Below are positions 12,981-24,426 of a DNA stretch of 64,000 bases, in pieces. Positions within the stretch are counted from its first letter, which is position 1, and every line of letters begins with the position of its first letter. The DNA is taken from NCBI GenBank assembly GCA_026826555.1, contig JAKSZT010017954.1, positions 7,372,374 through 7,436,373 of the forward strand. The letters are read 5' to 3'. Made by a program: the position numbers and the translations under genes. The stretch is from Tolypeutes matacus (Eukaryota; Chordata; Mammalia; Cingulata; Chlamyphoridae). The notes under the pieces were generated by a model that was given only the letters and a program-made list of their open reading frames with translations, was not told the origin of the DNA and ran no database searches.

Positions 12981-12999
12981 CCCCCCCCCCCCCCCCCCC
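12981..12999 (+). repeat. C19 homopolymer
   Basis: Nineteen consecutive C; length in the assembly may be uncertain. Confidence 0.95.
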
Positions 13000-14039
13000 G
13001 AATAGAGAGTTGGTTCTTGCACATGGACTAGCAAATATGCAATGAGAAAAACAGTGTGGATTACACGAACTCACATTCAGTGCTCTAGTGCATAGGCTAT
13101 TGAATATCATGTAGTGGAAAAAGCAAATTGTGCTTAAAACACCCAAAAGCCCAGTTTGAGTTCTTCAAAAAGGGAACGGGGATCATCAGCAGAAGCAAAG
13201 GGCTCCAGCGTGCCCATCTCTGATGCTGGGCGCCCATATTTGCTCTTGTTAGCAGGGAGCAGGAATTTCCAGATAGTGTTACACTGGTGTGGGGACTGAG
13301 CAGAGTCAGGGGAGCAGGGCTGAGTCGCTGTAGGGTAGAGGGTCTTCAGCCGGTGTCCCTCCTGTGAACAGTGTTCCCTCTTGGTTCAAGTTCCTGGGTG
13401 ACTCCTTTCCCAGCTGCCCCCTGCTGAGCAGTGTCTGTCTCACACAGCTTCTGCAACCTATGCCTGAGGAAGCCCAGTCTCTTGGCCTCCCCACCACATA
13501 CTCACCCAAAGCAAGCACTGATTTCATAAGGGAGTTTGTTCATAGTATCAGCAGGCAATGAAGAGACAGTGAAAAACTGCCTCCTATACACCTCCTTCCT
13601 GTTTCTGTGTCTTTCATTTAGAATCTGAAAGGATAGACAATCTCTCAGTCACCAAAAACATTTTTTAAATTAAGAAAAGATGAATACATAAATAAAATAT
13701 TGGGTTGTACATGGGAAAGGTCAGAGTAATGCTTATGTATATTTCAGAAGAATGTTTTCAGGTCCAGAAATTTCCAGGCTTGTCTTCCTTGGAAGGAGTT
13801 ACAGGGGATGCTGAGGTGGAAAAATGGGATAGGAGTCCATGGGAGGGGAGGAAGGGAAGATGGCCTCGGACAGTGAGGAGGGTAAGGGCATTCCCCATAT
13901 CAGCTGAAACCCTGCAAGTGTGAGGATTCTGAAATAACAGGACAAGGCAAAATAGAACCAGCCAACCCTCTTCCCCATATTTAGCCTCATTGTTTGTCAT
14001 AACTACAATATAATAATAATCTTGGTGTTATTATTTATT
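13000..14039. other. Upstream intergenic DNA, nothing assigned
   Basis: No repeat or gene recognised; open frames here are short and featureless. Confidence 0.45.
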
Positions 14040-14175
14040 TACTACCTACCTCTCCTGCTAAACAGCAAGTCTTATTAGGGCGGGGAACAAGTTTCTCTTG
14101 CTTCCTGTATCCACGATGACTTACACAAAATTGCCCATCACAAGCATCAATGAAAGTTTAATTAATGAATAAGTG
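14040..14175 (+). mobile_element. L2 3' fragment
   Basis: CTACCTCTCCTGCTAAACAG, then GGCGGGGAACAAGTTTCTCT and AATTAATGAATAAGTGG. Confidence 0.6.
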
Positions 14176-14199
14176 GCAGCAGTCAAATAATTTGTAGAT

Positions 14200-15505
14200 A
14201 GTAAGCTACACACAGAAAGCAATGGGTCAAAGAAAGAATCACAAAGGAAATTAGAAAATACATTGAGATGGAATGAAAATGAAAACATAACATATCAAAA
14301 TTATGGAATGCAAAAGAAGCAGTGCTCAGAGGAAAATTTATAGCGGTAAATGCCGATATTAAAAAAGAAAGATCTCAAATCAGTAATCTAACTCTATACC
14401 TTAAGGAACTAGAAAAAGAACAAACTAAATAGAAAGCTATGAGAAGTAAGGAAATAATAAAGACTAGAGTGGAAATAAACAAAATAGAGACTGGAAAAGC
14501 AATAGACAAAAATCAGTGAAATAAAACTTGATTCTATGGAATGATTAACAAAACTGACAAACTTTTAGCTAAAACTAAGAAGAAAATGGGAGAAGACTCA
14601 TATTACTAAAATCAGAAATGAAAGTAGAGTCATAAAGGTCATTAGTTCTGACCTTAAACAAAAAAAAGGATTATATGTAAACACTGTGAACAATTGTATG
14701 CAAACAAATTGGATAACCTAGAAGAAATGGAGAAATTCATAGAACCCAACAAGCTATCAAAACTGACTCAAGAAGAAATAGAAAATCTGAATTGACTTCT
14801 AAGAAGTAAAGAAATTGAGTCAGCAATCAAAAACTTCCCAGCATAAAAGAACCCAGGACCAGATGGCTACCCTGGTAAATTCTACAAAGCATTTAAAGAA
14901 GAATTAACACCAATACTTCTCAAGATTTTCCAAAAAAAAGAGGAGGGAACACTTCCTAACTCATTCTATGATGCCAGCATAACTCTGATACCAAAGCCAG
15001 ACAAAGAGTGCATAAAAATAAAACTATACACCAACATCCCTCATGAACATATATGCAAAATTACTCAACAAAACACTAGCAAACTAAATCCAACAGCACA
15101 TTAAAAGGATTATGCACCATGACCAACTGGGATTTATCCCAGGAATGCAAGCGTGGTTCAATACAGAAAAACTAAACAATGTAATATACCAAATTAAAAG
15201 AATGGAGGGAAAACAACACATGAGCATCTCAATTGATGCAGAGAAAGTATGTGACAAAATTCAACTGGTTTACTCAGAAAACCAGGAATATAAGGGAACA
15301 TTCTCAACATGATAAAGGGTATGGATGAAAAACCCACAGCTAATATCAGATTCTATAGTAAAAGCCTGAAAGCTTTCCCCTTAATATCGGGAATAAGACA
15401 AGGACACCCACTTTTACCACTGCTATTTAAAGTTGTACTGGAAGTTCTGGTCAGAGCAATTAGGCAAGGAAAAGAAATAAAAGGCATCCATATGGTTTGC
15501 TAAGC
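14200..15505 (+). pseudogene. Decayed L1 ORF2 (reverse transcriptase region)
   Basis: Conceptual translation in shifting frames shows L1 ORF2 landmarks: [19 protein letters not shown] near 14850, [10 protein letters not shown] near 14980, [20 protein letters not shown] near 15117 and SGIRQGHPLLPLLF near 15387. Several stops and frame changes break it, and the YADD active-site region is absent because the copy stops at about 15.5 kb. It is an inactive fragment with no intact protein. Confidence 0.93.
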
Positions 15506-16503
15506 TGGACTTCAAAAGTCTTTGAGTTTCAGAGGGAATCCAACAGTAGAAAGGAAGCATTTTGTGAAAATGCAACCCCATGGCTGCTGTGCAATTTGGT
15601 CAGTAGGCTCCAATTGGCTTTTCATCACAGATCCTATTACGATAAGATGTGAAGCATATATGCCTGTTACAGGTATATTTATTTGGAAATTATATACATA
15701 TGTGACCATAATTTCATATATTAGATATCAGTAAAATTTAATTTTTCTTGCTTTTTTGGATGACAGTTTATAGAAATTCTAATATTTCCTTCCTTCACCC
15801 AGTAGGTAGCCATGTGCCCCACTTTGGAAGCCCCTGTGGCTGACTGATGAAGATCATGGGCGAGGAGGTGGGGAGGGAGCCAGAGGCTTAAGCCTGAAGG
15901 CAGTTGGACTCAGTTTTGATTCTTGTTTCCACCATTTAGCCTTTCTCAGTTCTACTGATTTTAATAACAATAAAAACCAATATTTATTGAGTGCTCACTA
16001 TATGCCTAGCACTGAGCTGAATTACTTACACTGTATTATCTTTTTTACCCTTGCTATAACTTCATGAGGTAGTATTATAGATATACATGGGACCTCATAC
16101 AGAATGGAGAGCCTAGCTAAAGTCAGATACTCCTGGTTATGAACATTGTTATGCCTCTGGGATGATGTGGGGGAAAACCTGGGAGTGCTCTCTTGCCTCA
16201 GAGCATGGACGGAGAAAGCAGATGGTGGGAATGATTCAAGGTTGGGCATTGCTGGGCTGGGGGTGTGGGAGAACATGGATCTGAGTGTGTGAATTGTGGA
16301 TGCTCTCAGGAACTACAGGCAGTATGGAGAAGGAACTCAAGAGGGGAAACTCGGCTGGAAGAGAGGGGCTGGCTGGCTGTAGGCTGCAGGTGGCTGGAGG
16401 ATGCTAGTTGGGAGTTGACAGTGGAAGGGTTAAAAGGCTAGGGAATGCTGTTGACAGGCTGGGTTTTGCTGCAGGATTTGTGGGAGTGGAGCAGTTCTGC
16501 AGG
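15506..16503. other. Upstream intergenic DNA
   Basis: Apart from the MIR remnant at 15970-16110, nothing is recognised. G-rich single-copy sequence follows at 16.2-16.5 kb. Confidence 0.45.
15970..16110 (-). mobile_element. MIR remnant
   Basis: TTTATTGAGTGCTCACTATA and ACTTCATGAGGTAGTATTAT are MIR 3' landmarks in reverse. Confidence 0.7.
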
Positions 16504-16508
16504 ACAGG

Positions 16509-17072
16509 TGTATTAGTCAGCAAAGGGGTGCTAATGAAAATGCCAGAAATCGGTTGGCTTTTATAAAGGGTATTTATTTACAGTTACCAGGCCATAAAGC
16601 ATAAGTTACTTCCCTCACCAGAGTCTATTGCCACGTACTGGAGCAAGATGGCTGCTGACGTCTTCCTGGGTTCCTCTCTTCCTGGGGCTTGCCTCTCTCT
16701 GGGCTCAGCTGCTCTGTTATCTCCACAAGGCCAGCTGTAGACTATCAAATGAACGGCTTGTTTCTTTTCCCTGGGCCTTTTCTCTTTCCTCTGTGTGTTT
16801 ACTTCCTGGGACTCCAGCTCAAAAATGCCAGCATCAAAATATTTCAACTCTGTCCTTTGCCATGTCTTTTATCTGTGAGTCCCCACCGGTCAAGCGGCAG
16901 AGACTCAATGCCCTACTGATGTGGCCCAATCAAAGTCCCAATCATAATTTGATCAAGTAAAAGTAAAACCTCTGAATCCAATATACTCTAATATGTCCAG
17001 AGGAAAAGACCAGTTTACAAACATAATCCAATATTTCTTTTTGGAATTCATTGATAATACCAAACTGCTACA
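16509..17072 (+). mobile_element. Solo LTR with 5-bp target duplication
   Basis: The element runs from TGTATTAGTCAGC to CAAACTGCTACA (TG...CA) and is flanked by ACAGG at 16504-16508 and 17073-17077. It shares most of its length with 62574-63164. A 5-bp duplication fits ERVL/MaLR-like or similar endogenous retroviruses. No internal retroviral genes are present. Confidence 0.85.
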
Positions 17073-17519
17073 ACAGGTTTAGGGTCTGACCACAATAGTG
17101 GTCACTCATTGAGTCTCGAGGGTTGAATAGGTCACTTTTGAATGCAGAAGCTGCCCCGGATGCCGGTGGAAGCTGACGAAGGGGAGCCTGTAAGACACAT
17201 GATAAAGTATAAAGTCATCAGTTAATTTGGGCAAGGGACCTCTTGGGCTTTAGAAGGAGAAAGAAAACTTTGTAAAGTTGAATCTTGCCTGGAAACTTCT
17301 TCATTCCTCCAAAGCCCTTTCCTCTACTCTGCTTCCTGACTTCAATTCCAAATATGCACGGTCGTGGGAGTCAGACCCACCTTCGTTCAGAGTACTGGTG
17401 GGGGACCCTGTCCCAATGCCTCAGCGTCTTCAACTTCAGCTTCTGGGGTGGAGTGAATCTTCAAAAACGATTTTTTGCAGAAGCTCCCATGGACTGTGTA
17501 GGTTTCTATCTGTAGCATG

Positions 17520-17615
17520 GTTAAAATACATAACTCAACTGGGTATATTCCATGAGATAATGTGGGGACTGCACCTGGCCCAGTGCCTGGCATATAATAA
17601 GTGCTCAATAATCAG
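17520..17615 (+). mobile_element. MIR 3' remnant
   Basis: CAGTGCCTGGCATATAATAA followed by GTGCTCAATAATCAGG. Confidence 0.65.
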
Positions 17616-17866
17616 GTTTCTTCCCCCTTCAATCCCCCTTTTGCCCAACAGCTGTGGTTAAAAACTGTCCCTTGAGTCTTTTGATGTAGATTTTCATTTA
17701 ACCCTTTGCATACACTTTCTTGTAGATTATACAAAATAAATACCATAAGGATTCTTTTGAACCCAGGACCAGGGTTCCAGTGGAATGAAATCAAAAGGTT
17801 AGTTTTTCATGTACTTTTCTATATTAAAAATCACCACTTAAAGTAAAAATAAGCAACAAAACAAAA

Positions 17867-17960
17867 CCCCCAAAACAACAAAAAACAGCAGCAACAAAAA
17901 CACACAACCTAACAGTAAAAAGAAAAAAAAAAAAAAAAACAACACAAAAAAACTTTAATG
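17867..17960 (+). repeat. A-rich low-complexity tract
   Basis: Mostly A with AAC and ACA units and an A17 run; no retroelement body recognised. Confidence 0.85.
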
Positions 17961-19204
17961 AGCTTAGAATGGTGAGGTGGAGACCACTAGATTCATTTGG
18001 TTTTACTGTCTGATTTTTAATAGATAACAGCCTGGTTTCTTTTTCTGGCCCAAGGAACTCTGTGGATCAAGGAGAGAGTTTGAATTCCAGTATTTGGAGC
18101 TCCTGGATTTTGGGAAGAGGAAGAAGTCGTGGGAAACCTGTAGCTAAATATTCCTCCCTATTAAAAAAAATGCGTATTGAGGCGTGAATGGACACACAAA
18201 CAGTGATGTGCAAGGTCAATTTTTTCACGCCCAGAGAACCCACTCAGCCCGCCAACACTCGCTATTGCTCCGAAAGTAACAATCCGAGTCTCCAGGCCAG
18301 ATTTTCCCTCCAGCCATTCAGAGCCACGCAAAGCGGAGCCGGGAGCGCACAGAAAGGGATGTCTTCATCGCTAGCCGGGATGGAACGCACCCGCCCGCTC
18401 GGGCAGGGCTGAGCACCAGAGGGTCCCTCCAGCCCCAGCCACGGCCAACATGACTTGACTCACCCGTCCCTCCGGGTCCCTACTATCCAGTCGCCCCCAT
18501 CCATTCTGGGTGCGCGCGCACAAGCCGGCGAGCAGGGGAGGTGTGAGCCCGGCAGCCTGCGGGTGGCGGCGGCGGCCGACAGGCTCGCGGGGAGAGGGGT
18601 GACCGGGGGCAGCGAAGGGAGGAGCCGGCGCGGCGGCCCGTTCCCTCTGGCCGCGCCCCGCTCTCCGCCGCCACCTGCGCGTCCCCTCTGGGCTCCTTAG
18701 CCCCGGGGCTGTGCGGGCTTGGGTGCCGCAGCAGTCGCACGGCTGGGCGTTTGGCTCCTTGGGGCGCGGGATGAGCCGCGCTGCCCTTCCTGGCGAGCCG
18801 AGGGTGCGCCGGCGCGCGTCCCTCCGTGCCGCGCTCCCCGCGACGTTTTTGGAGGGGGGCAGCGAACTGCTTTGACTTTTGAGGTCCGGCTCCTCCTTCC
18901 GGCCAGCCTCCGGCCGCGCCAGCTTGGAGGGAGGCCACTGTGACCCGCAGGCCCCGAAGACTCGCTGCGTGGTGTTGGGACTTGGAACGTGTCAGGGAGC
19001 CGGCGGCGCTGTGCGCGCTGGTGAGTTTGGAGGCGGGGTGGGGTGTCCCCCGGCGCGAGGGGCGGAGAGGACGTCGCGCTCTGCCCCTTCGCCCGCCCCT
19101 TAGGGCTGCCCCCACTTTGGAGAGTAATTGAGACTTGAGCGTGACTGCGGAGACGCGCGGATACCGGCGCCGGGCGCGGGCTTCCTTTCCCTCTGCCCGG
19201 CGTG

Positions 19205-19264
19205 ATGGAGCGGGTCTGCGAGCGGAACAAAGGCGCCCGCCCGGGGGAGCGGGTCCTCGGCTAG
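19205..19264 (+). other. Upstream ORF of 19 codons in the GALNT17 leader
   Basis: An ATG at 19205 opens a 19-codon frame closed by TAG at 19262-19264, 540 bases before the GALNT17 ATG. The context is GTGATGG, with G at -3 and G at +4, which is stronger than that of the main start. It matters only if transcription starts upstream of 19205. Confidence 0.4.
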
Positions 19265-19602
19265 AGCGCGCGGGCTGCGCGTCTGGACGGCCGCCTGTGG
19301 GCCGGCTTGGTGGCTGCGCGGCCCGAGGCGCGGTGCGGTCCGCCGCGGGCGGGCGGCGAGCCCTGAGCCCGGCACCTGCGCGCAGCTCCCGCCGCGGCTC
19401 CTGGGGCAGCCCCGCCCGCCGGCCCGGGGTTCCGCGCCGCTCGCAGCCCGGAGATCTGCGGCCAGAGGTCCAGAGGCGAGCCGCGGGCCGGGTCAGAGGC
19501 GAGGCCCGGCCGAGAAGCCGAGAAGCCGAGGCGCCTGGAAGGGGGCGCGCGCCGAGGACCGAGCAGGCATTTCGGGGAGCACTTCTGCAGACAGGGCTTT
19601 CC

Positions 19603-19608
19603 ATGTGA
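19603..19608 (+). other. Minimal start-stop upstream ORF (ATGTGA)
   Basis: ATG at 19603 is followed directly by TGA, giving a one-codon start-stop element 197 bases before the GALNT17 start codon. Start-stop elements are known to stall initiating ribosomes. The context (T at -3) is weak, so many scanning ribosomes would pass it. It would be in the leader unless transcription begins after 19.6 kb. Confidence 0.45.
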
Positions 19609-19804
19609 GAGGTTTCGCTCTTCCCTCGACCAGAGCATCCTCCTGAACGGCCCCGAGGCCAGGGCAGCCGCTCGGTGGGGCCGCGACTGTCCACTCTCCT
19701 CCCCGGGGTCCGGAGGGTGAGGCTCGCCAGGTCCCCCGCTGCCCCGCGCCTCGCAGGAGCCCGAGGGGCGCGGGTCCGGGGCGAGGGCCGGCCGGGCGTG
19801 TTTG

Positions 19805-20042
19805 ATGGCTTCACTGAGAAGAGTCAAAGTGCTGCTGGTGTTGAACTTGATCGCGGTGGCCGGCTTCGTGCTCTTCTTGGCCAAGTGCCGGCCCATCGCC
19901 GTGCGCAGCGGGGACGCCTTCCACGAGATCCGGCCGCGCGCCGAGGCGGCCAACCTCAGCGCGCACAGCGCCAGCCCCATCCAGGATGCGGTCCTGAAAC
20001 GCCTCTCGCTGCTCGAGGACATCGTCTACCGGCAGCTGAATG
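19805..20042 (+). CDS. GALNT17: GALNT17 (WBSCR17) first coding exon, partial
   Basis: This exon encodes the first 79 residues of a polypeptide GalNAc-transferase-family type II Golgi protein. The start is the ATG at 19805; a TTG one codon upstream is in frame but is not a mammalian start. The product begins MASLRRVKVLLVLNLIAVAG, which I recognise as the GALNT17 N-terminus. Residues 1-6 are a short basic cytoplasmic tail and about 7-27 a hydrophobic signal anchor. The rest is lumenal stem, with one N-glycosylation sequon at N50-L-S. The exon ends after the first base of codon 80 at AATG|GTAAGG, so it is phase 1. The glycosyltransferase and ricin-like lectin domains lie on later exons that are not in the window. 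In the family, GALNT17 belongs to the GALNT8/9/18 subgroup, whose catalytic activity is weak or uncertain. The start context is modest: T at -3, G at +4. Residue 48 reads Ala where I recall Val in human. Confidence 0.96.
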
Positions 20043-20115
20043 GTAAGGACGGGGGCCGGCGCCCATGGGGCGCCGCGGAAGCCCCCGAGCCCAGCGCGCC
20101 TTGGCCGGGAGCCGG

Positions 20116-20181
20116 CTGGGTGCGAGGGGGGGCTGGGTGCGAGGGGGGGGCTGGGTGCGAGGGGGGCTGGGTGCGAGGGGG
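20116..20181 (+). repeat. G-rich minisatellite in intron 1
   Basis: Four copies of a CTGGGTGCGAGGGGG unit start at 20116, 20133, 20151 and 20167, so the units are 17, 18 and 16 bp long. They vary only in the length of the G run. The G tracts could form G-quadruplexes in DNA or in the intronic RNA. The array starts 73 bp after the exon 1 donor. Confidence 0.9.
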
Positions 20182-21064
20182 CGCTGCGTGGCGCCGGCCC
20201 CTCGGGCTCCCGCGCGCTCCTTCTTCCGCTCCCTGCCGGCTCCTGGGCAGGAGGCCGGGCTGCTATAAGAGCTACCTGCGGCTTTTCCCGCGCCCCAGCT
20301 CTAAGTTTGGCTTTATGGGGGAAACATGTCAGGGCAGTTGGTTCCCCGCCCCTGCGTGCCGCTCACGAAATAATCTCCTTGCGACTCCAGCCCGAGCGCA
20401 GAAACTAGTCCAGCTGCCAAATGGGACCCGAGCGCTGGCCGAGGTCGTGGGAACAAATAGCTTGAAACGGTAGTGTTTGGTGGGGAGCGGGCGGGGTCGG
20501 GGTGTAGGGGCGATGACGGGCTTAAATGCAGATTCCGGGCCCCAGGTCGTGGAGCTAAGGCGCCTGGGTGGCAAGTTGGATGAACATGCTATCTCTTTGA
20601 AGCTCAGCTAATAATTGGGGCTCCCCCCTTCTTCGCAGTCTGGTGGAGACTGCTCTTAAACAAGCAAACAAACTCTTATTTGCCTCCCTGGAGCTGCAGG
20701 GGGATTGCTAAAGTTCACGGTGGGCTGGGGTAGCAGGTCTTCACAGAGGGGAGTAGAGTGAGATGTGGCATCCAGATGGTGAGATGCTGAGATCCTGTCC
20801 TGCCTAAAATACTCTCCTCAGTACTTTGGGAGAAGAGGGAGACTTACTGTGTCGTGGTCACACAGGGCCCAGAAACTGATGGGTCAATGGACACTCCTTG
20901 CCCCCAAGGTCAGTGTGTGCCTTACTCCTGGAGGACAGTTAGCTCGCCCTAGGAGCACATGGCCTTTATCCAAGGCAGATAACAGTGCTTGGGTACAGAA
21001 CACGTCCCCATTCTCACGCAGTAGCTCCAGAACTGCAGATCATCATCATAAAGATAATGATAAT

Positions 21065-21245
21065 GAGTGATGAAGTCCTTGGAGTGTGCCAGGCACTGTA
21101 CAGTGATCTGGCAAGTACAGTATCCCATGGTTCACATCAGTCCAGGGAGGTGTGGTCGTTTCCACATTAGAAATGAGGAAATGAGGCTTGGAGAGGTCCA
21201 CCAAGCTGCTCAGCCCATAGCAGGTGCTACAGTTTGGAGCCAGAA
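21065..21245 (-). mobile_element. MIR
   Basis: GTGTGCCAGGCACTGTACAG and GAAATGAGGAAATGAGGCTT in MIR reverse order. Confidence 0.72.
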
Positions 21246-21964
21246 GCCCATGTCAGCCTGTGTCTTGTCCTCTGTTAGGCAGAAACATCTATCTATGGCC
21301 TTCTCCTAACTCTAAGGAGTGTGACCTTTGGAGAAGAAATTAACGTGTGGAGCTGCAAGTGCAGTTGTAGACCTGTGCTTCGATTCTATGTTAGGAGGAA
21401 ATGGACCCTACTGTCCTTGCTGCAGTTAGAGTGTCCACCAGCCTGGTGGCAGGGAGAAGAATGACAACCAGACTCTTCCTGCTCTCTGGTGAGCCCATCT
21501 GGGTAATTCCTGGTGGGATGAGGTCAGACCCCCGAGTGCCCTGTGGAAGGAACTCTGGTCTCCTCAACGGCATTGGACCGGTATCCGCATGATGCCTTGA
21601 ACTAACTCTTGCATCTGCTGTGGGAAGCTGCCATCCTCGCCACGCCTCACGGACTGTGTAGCCTGACTGCAGCTGTTCTCCTGGGTGCCGAAAAATGAAG
21701 GCAAAGCAACAAAGACCCGTCGTTCATTTCTGGAGGAATAAGAAGCTTATGGAGATGGGCTTTATTATTCTGCAAGTTTCCTACCATAGACATGGCCATA
21801 GCACCCGAGAGAGGGGGAGAGAGTGCCAGGAAAGCCTGGCTTACCCTCGTGCAAGACTGCACTCAGGGACACAAGGCCATTTTAGTATTCGTTTCAAAGA
21901 GGACAATTAAATATGATATACTCACACCCTCACTCCCTCAAAATGCAATAACAAAAATGGATAT

Positions 21965-22130
21965 GGTGTTTACTAAGGGGCAGGCATGTATTAACGTATT
22001 TAGTCTTTACAGCAACCCCAGGAGATAAGTAACTTGCCTAGCCACATGGCTAGTGATTTAGAGCTGGGAATTGGACCTGGACAGTCTGGCTCTAGAATGG
22101 AGGTACTTCTCCACTATACCACCTTTTCTC
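21965..22130 (-). mobile_element. MIR
   Basis: ATTTAGTCTTTACAGCAACC, ATGGCTAGTGATTTAGAGCT and ACTTCTCCACTATACCACC in MIR reverse order; a MER5A-like element follows directly. Confidence 0.78.
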
Positions 22131-22250
22131 AGTCTTTAGCATGCACCAAAATCACCTGGAAGGCTTGTGGAAAAACAGATTTCTGGTTCAGTAGGTCTGG
22201 GGTAGGGCCCTAGAATTTGCCTCTCTAGCCAGGGACCATGATGTGCTGCC
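22130..22250 (+). mobile_element. MER5A-like hAT element
   Basis: CACCAAAATCACCTGGAAGG and GGTTCAGTAGGTCTGGGGTA match the MER5A core. Confidence 0.75.
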
Positions 22251-23479
22251 CTACACAGCTTACACCAAGCAAAGCAAAAGCAGAAAACCCATTTGACCTC
22301 CAGTGGGTTGGGAGGGCATGGGAAACTTCTGGGAAGCAGACAGATTGCTTCCGATGGGCTAGGGGTGTCTGGCTTCATTCCAGGTGCCCTTCTGCCAGGC
22401 ACTCGATTCCCTGGGGGTGCTGGGGCCAGGTGCCATGGGGTGGGAGGGCTGAGTTTTCCGGACTTGCAGCATCTGCCAAAGAGCTGGTGGGAAGGGCCAC
22501 TTGAGAGCTGTTTCTGGAAGAGCCAGGAATTCTAGCTGCAACTAGGCAGATGCTGTCTTCCTGGCTGCCTAGTATGATTTGAAGCCTGGAGGAAGAGTCC
22601 AGAGGACAGTCCTGAAATGGGAAGGGCGCTGCCCTCTCCCCATGCCCCACCCCGGGCCCTCTGTGCTTTGCCTGTGCTTGTTTAGGACAACGAGTCTTTC
22701 ATCCGTTGATGCAATCCTGGAGAGGTCTTCCAGGGCCTGGGGAGATGAGTTCTGGACTCTTGCTCTGAAGCCTGGTTCCACCCTTGGCTACTGGAGGAGG
22801 AGAAGAGACCCTTGGTGGCAGCGTTCCTTATTCCTCAGGAGTTAACGGAGAGCCCGCTCGTGCCAGGCACGGGGTGGGGGGCGGTGGGGGTGGTGGTGGA
22901 GGAAAACAGTGAGGAACAAGGCCAGTGTGCTCCCAGCCCTCCGAGTGCAAAGTGGGAGCTGGATTTGGAAGGTTGCTGAGGTTTCTTAACCCTTCCCTGT
23001 CCACTCATGAAATTCAGGCGGCGTTCATGGAAGAGTCCACTTCCCGTGGCTTTTAGGCACAGCCATCCCCAGCATCTCTTGCTCAAAACATGTTTTGCTG
23101 GGTGTCCTGAGAGTGGCGTATGGGTGGGTGAGCCCAGAATTCTCAGAACCAGCTAATACGCTTGGTGCCAAGGCCCCAAATCCTGCCTTTTGAAAATAAC
23201 AGTTACAGGTTTGTTGTTGTTTTGTTGTTTTCTTTTTGAGAGGATACCTCAAAGAGAAAGTGGAGATGCTGGTATAGAGGAGAAGACTTATTATTTTTCC
23301 CCTTTGGAATTTCTCCTATATCCGCTCTTTCATGCTTTCTATTAGGTGCCCCTGCCCACCTCCTGCCTTGGGTCCTGGTTTCCTATCCCTGGACTGTCCC
23401 TTTAGAGTTTAAGCCAAGTTGCCTGCCCCTGGTCTCCATCCTGCCATTCCAGCGAACGAAATTGACTGGAGTTATCTGA

Positions 23480-24055
23480 GTGGCAAGCATGGCTTGTAGA
23501 GGGCTCAAGATCTTCCAGTGGCTTTCTGTTTCTGAAGGAATGGTGGTCAAGCCTGGAGGCTGGCAGCCAGGCCTGCCACAGCTGGCTGCAGCTGGCATTT
23601 CCCAGGTTCTCACCCTTGCCCAGTGCATCCTGCCTCCTCCAGCCAGTCCCACTGACTTGCTGAAAGATCCCACATTGGCCGTAGGACTTCTGGCCTCCAC
23701 ATCCAGTCCCCATCTTTGAGAAGCTAGTTGTCCTGGTCTGCTCTCCCTCTTGTCTGCATTCTGTCCATCCTTTAAGGTATGACTCGGGGTCACCCCCCGG
23801 GGGTGGGCCGTGGGGTCTGAGCTCTTCCTGCTTTGAGGTGCCTGAGGCTTTGTCAGCAGCTCTTTGCACCTATTACGTGCACTCTTGTGCCTCCATGGGT
23901 TTATTTTTTGAGCCCAGAATTGGAGTGTAGGCTTCTTAAGGGCTGGAACCTTCTTTTGGACTTCTAAATAACACCTCCACCCCTCAGCATCAGACACAGA
24001 GCCTGGTACACAATGCAGGCACTTACTGGTCATTGATTAATTGGATGGGAGCTAG
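23480..24055 (+). mobile_element. L2 3' region
   Basis: L2 order: CTCAAGATCTTCCAGTGGCT, ATTCTGTCCATCCTTTAAGG, GTGTAGGCTTCTTAAGGGCT and CAGAGCCTGGTACACAATGC, with TTGATTAATTGGATGGG at the end. Confidence 0.7.
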
Positions 24056-24426
24056 TTTTAGGAGGTAAATGATAACCAGAGATGAAAGAGCCTCGAGAGA
24101 GCTGGCCTGTGAAGGCTGGGCTGAGTGGATGTGGTGAGGGGCTGGGGCTCGGAAGACTTAGCTGGGGAGACATAGGGTGAGGAAGCCGTCTTGCCTGGCC
24201 ATCTTGGAGCTGCGCTGGTTCTTCACCCTCCTGAAGGAAACAGTCGCCCAAGTTAGGGACCGACAAGGTTTAGTATGTTTTCTTTGAATGTGATTTTATA
24301 AAATGAATATGGTTTATCTTTTCTTTTTCTTTTTTTGTATCTGATTGCGTCATTGCCTTTTTTTTGGTGCATCACTTCGCCGCACGGGCTCCTGTGCATC
24401 TCCATGCTGCACAGGTCTGGGACACC

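Larger units (their letters stand above)
17078..18279. other. Region upstream of the CpG island
   Basis: Contains a MIR 3' remnant and an A-rich tract; otherwise single-copy sequence that could hold distal promoter elements of GALNT17. Confidence 0.45.
18280..20560 (+). promoter_or_regulatory. GALNT17: CpG island and promoter region of GALNT17
   Basis: GC and CpG density rise sharply at about 18.28 kb and fall at about 20.56 kb, enclosing the leader, exon 1 and the start of intron 1. GC-box-like motifs such as GGGGCGG and CCCGCCCC occur near 19066 and 19090. I see no convincing TATA box close upstream of the start codon, so a dispersed CpG-island promoter is likely. The transcription start cannot be placed from sequence alone; the leader could extend several hundred bases upstream of 19805. 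Long open frames on both strands here, including one of 443 codons on the minus strand, are by-products of GC richness. Confidence 0.85.

Noticed and set aside
15112..15503. Short open frames resembling a reverse transcriptase
   Set aside because: They are pieces of a decayed L1 ORF2 broken by stops and frame changes, so not a functional gene.
19802..19804. TTG as the GALNT17 start
   Set aside because: The ATG at 19805 is the next codon and matches the known N-terminus.
18483..19814. 443-codon open frame on the minus strand over the CpG island
   Set aside because: It is rich in Arg, Pro, Ala and Gly as expected for random GC-rich sequence, has no domain, and overlaps other long frames in the same island. 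It is antisense to the GALNT17 leader.
19802..20473. Continuous 223-codon frame through GALNT17 exon 1 into the intron
   Set aside because: The family product matches only to residue 79, where a consensus GTAAGG donor occurs; what follows is intronic minisatellite sequence.
23383..24033. 216-codon minus-strand frame near 23.4-24.0 kb
   Set aside because: It overlies an L2 3' region and overlaps another long frame; there is no domain.
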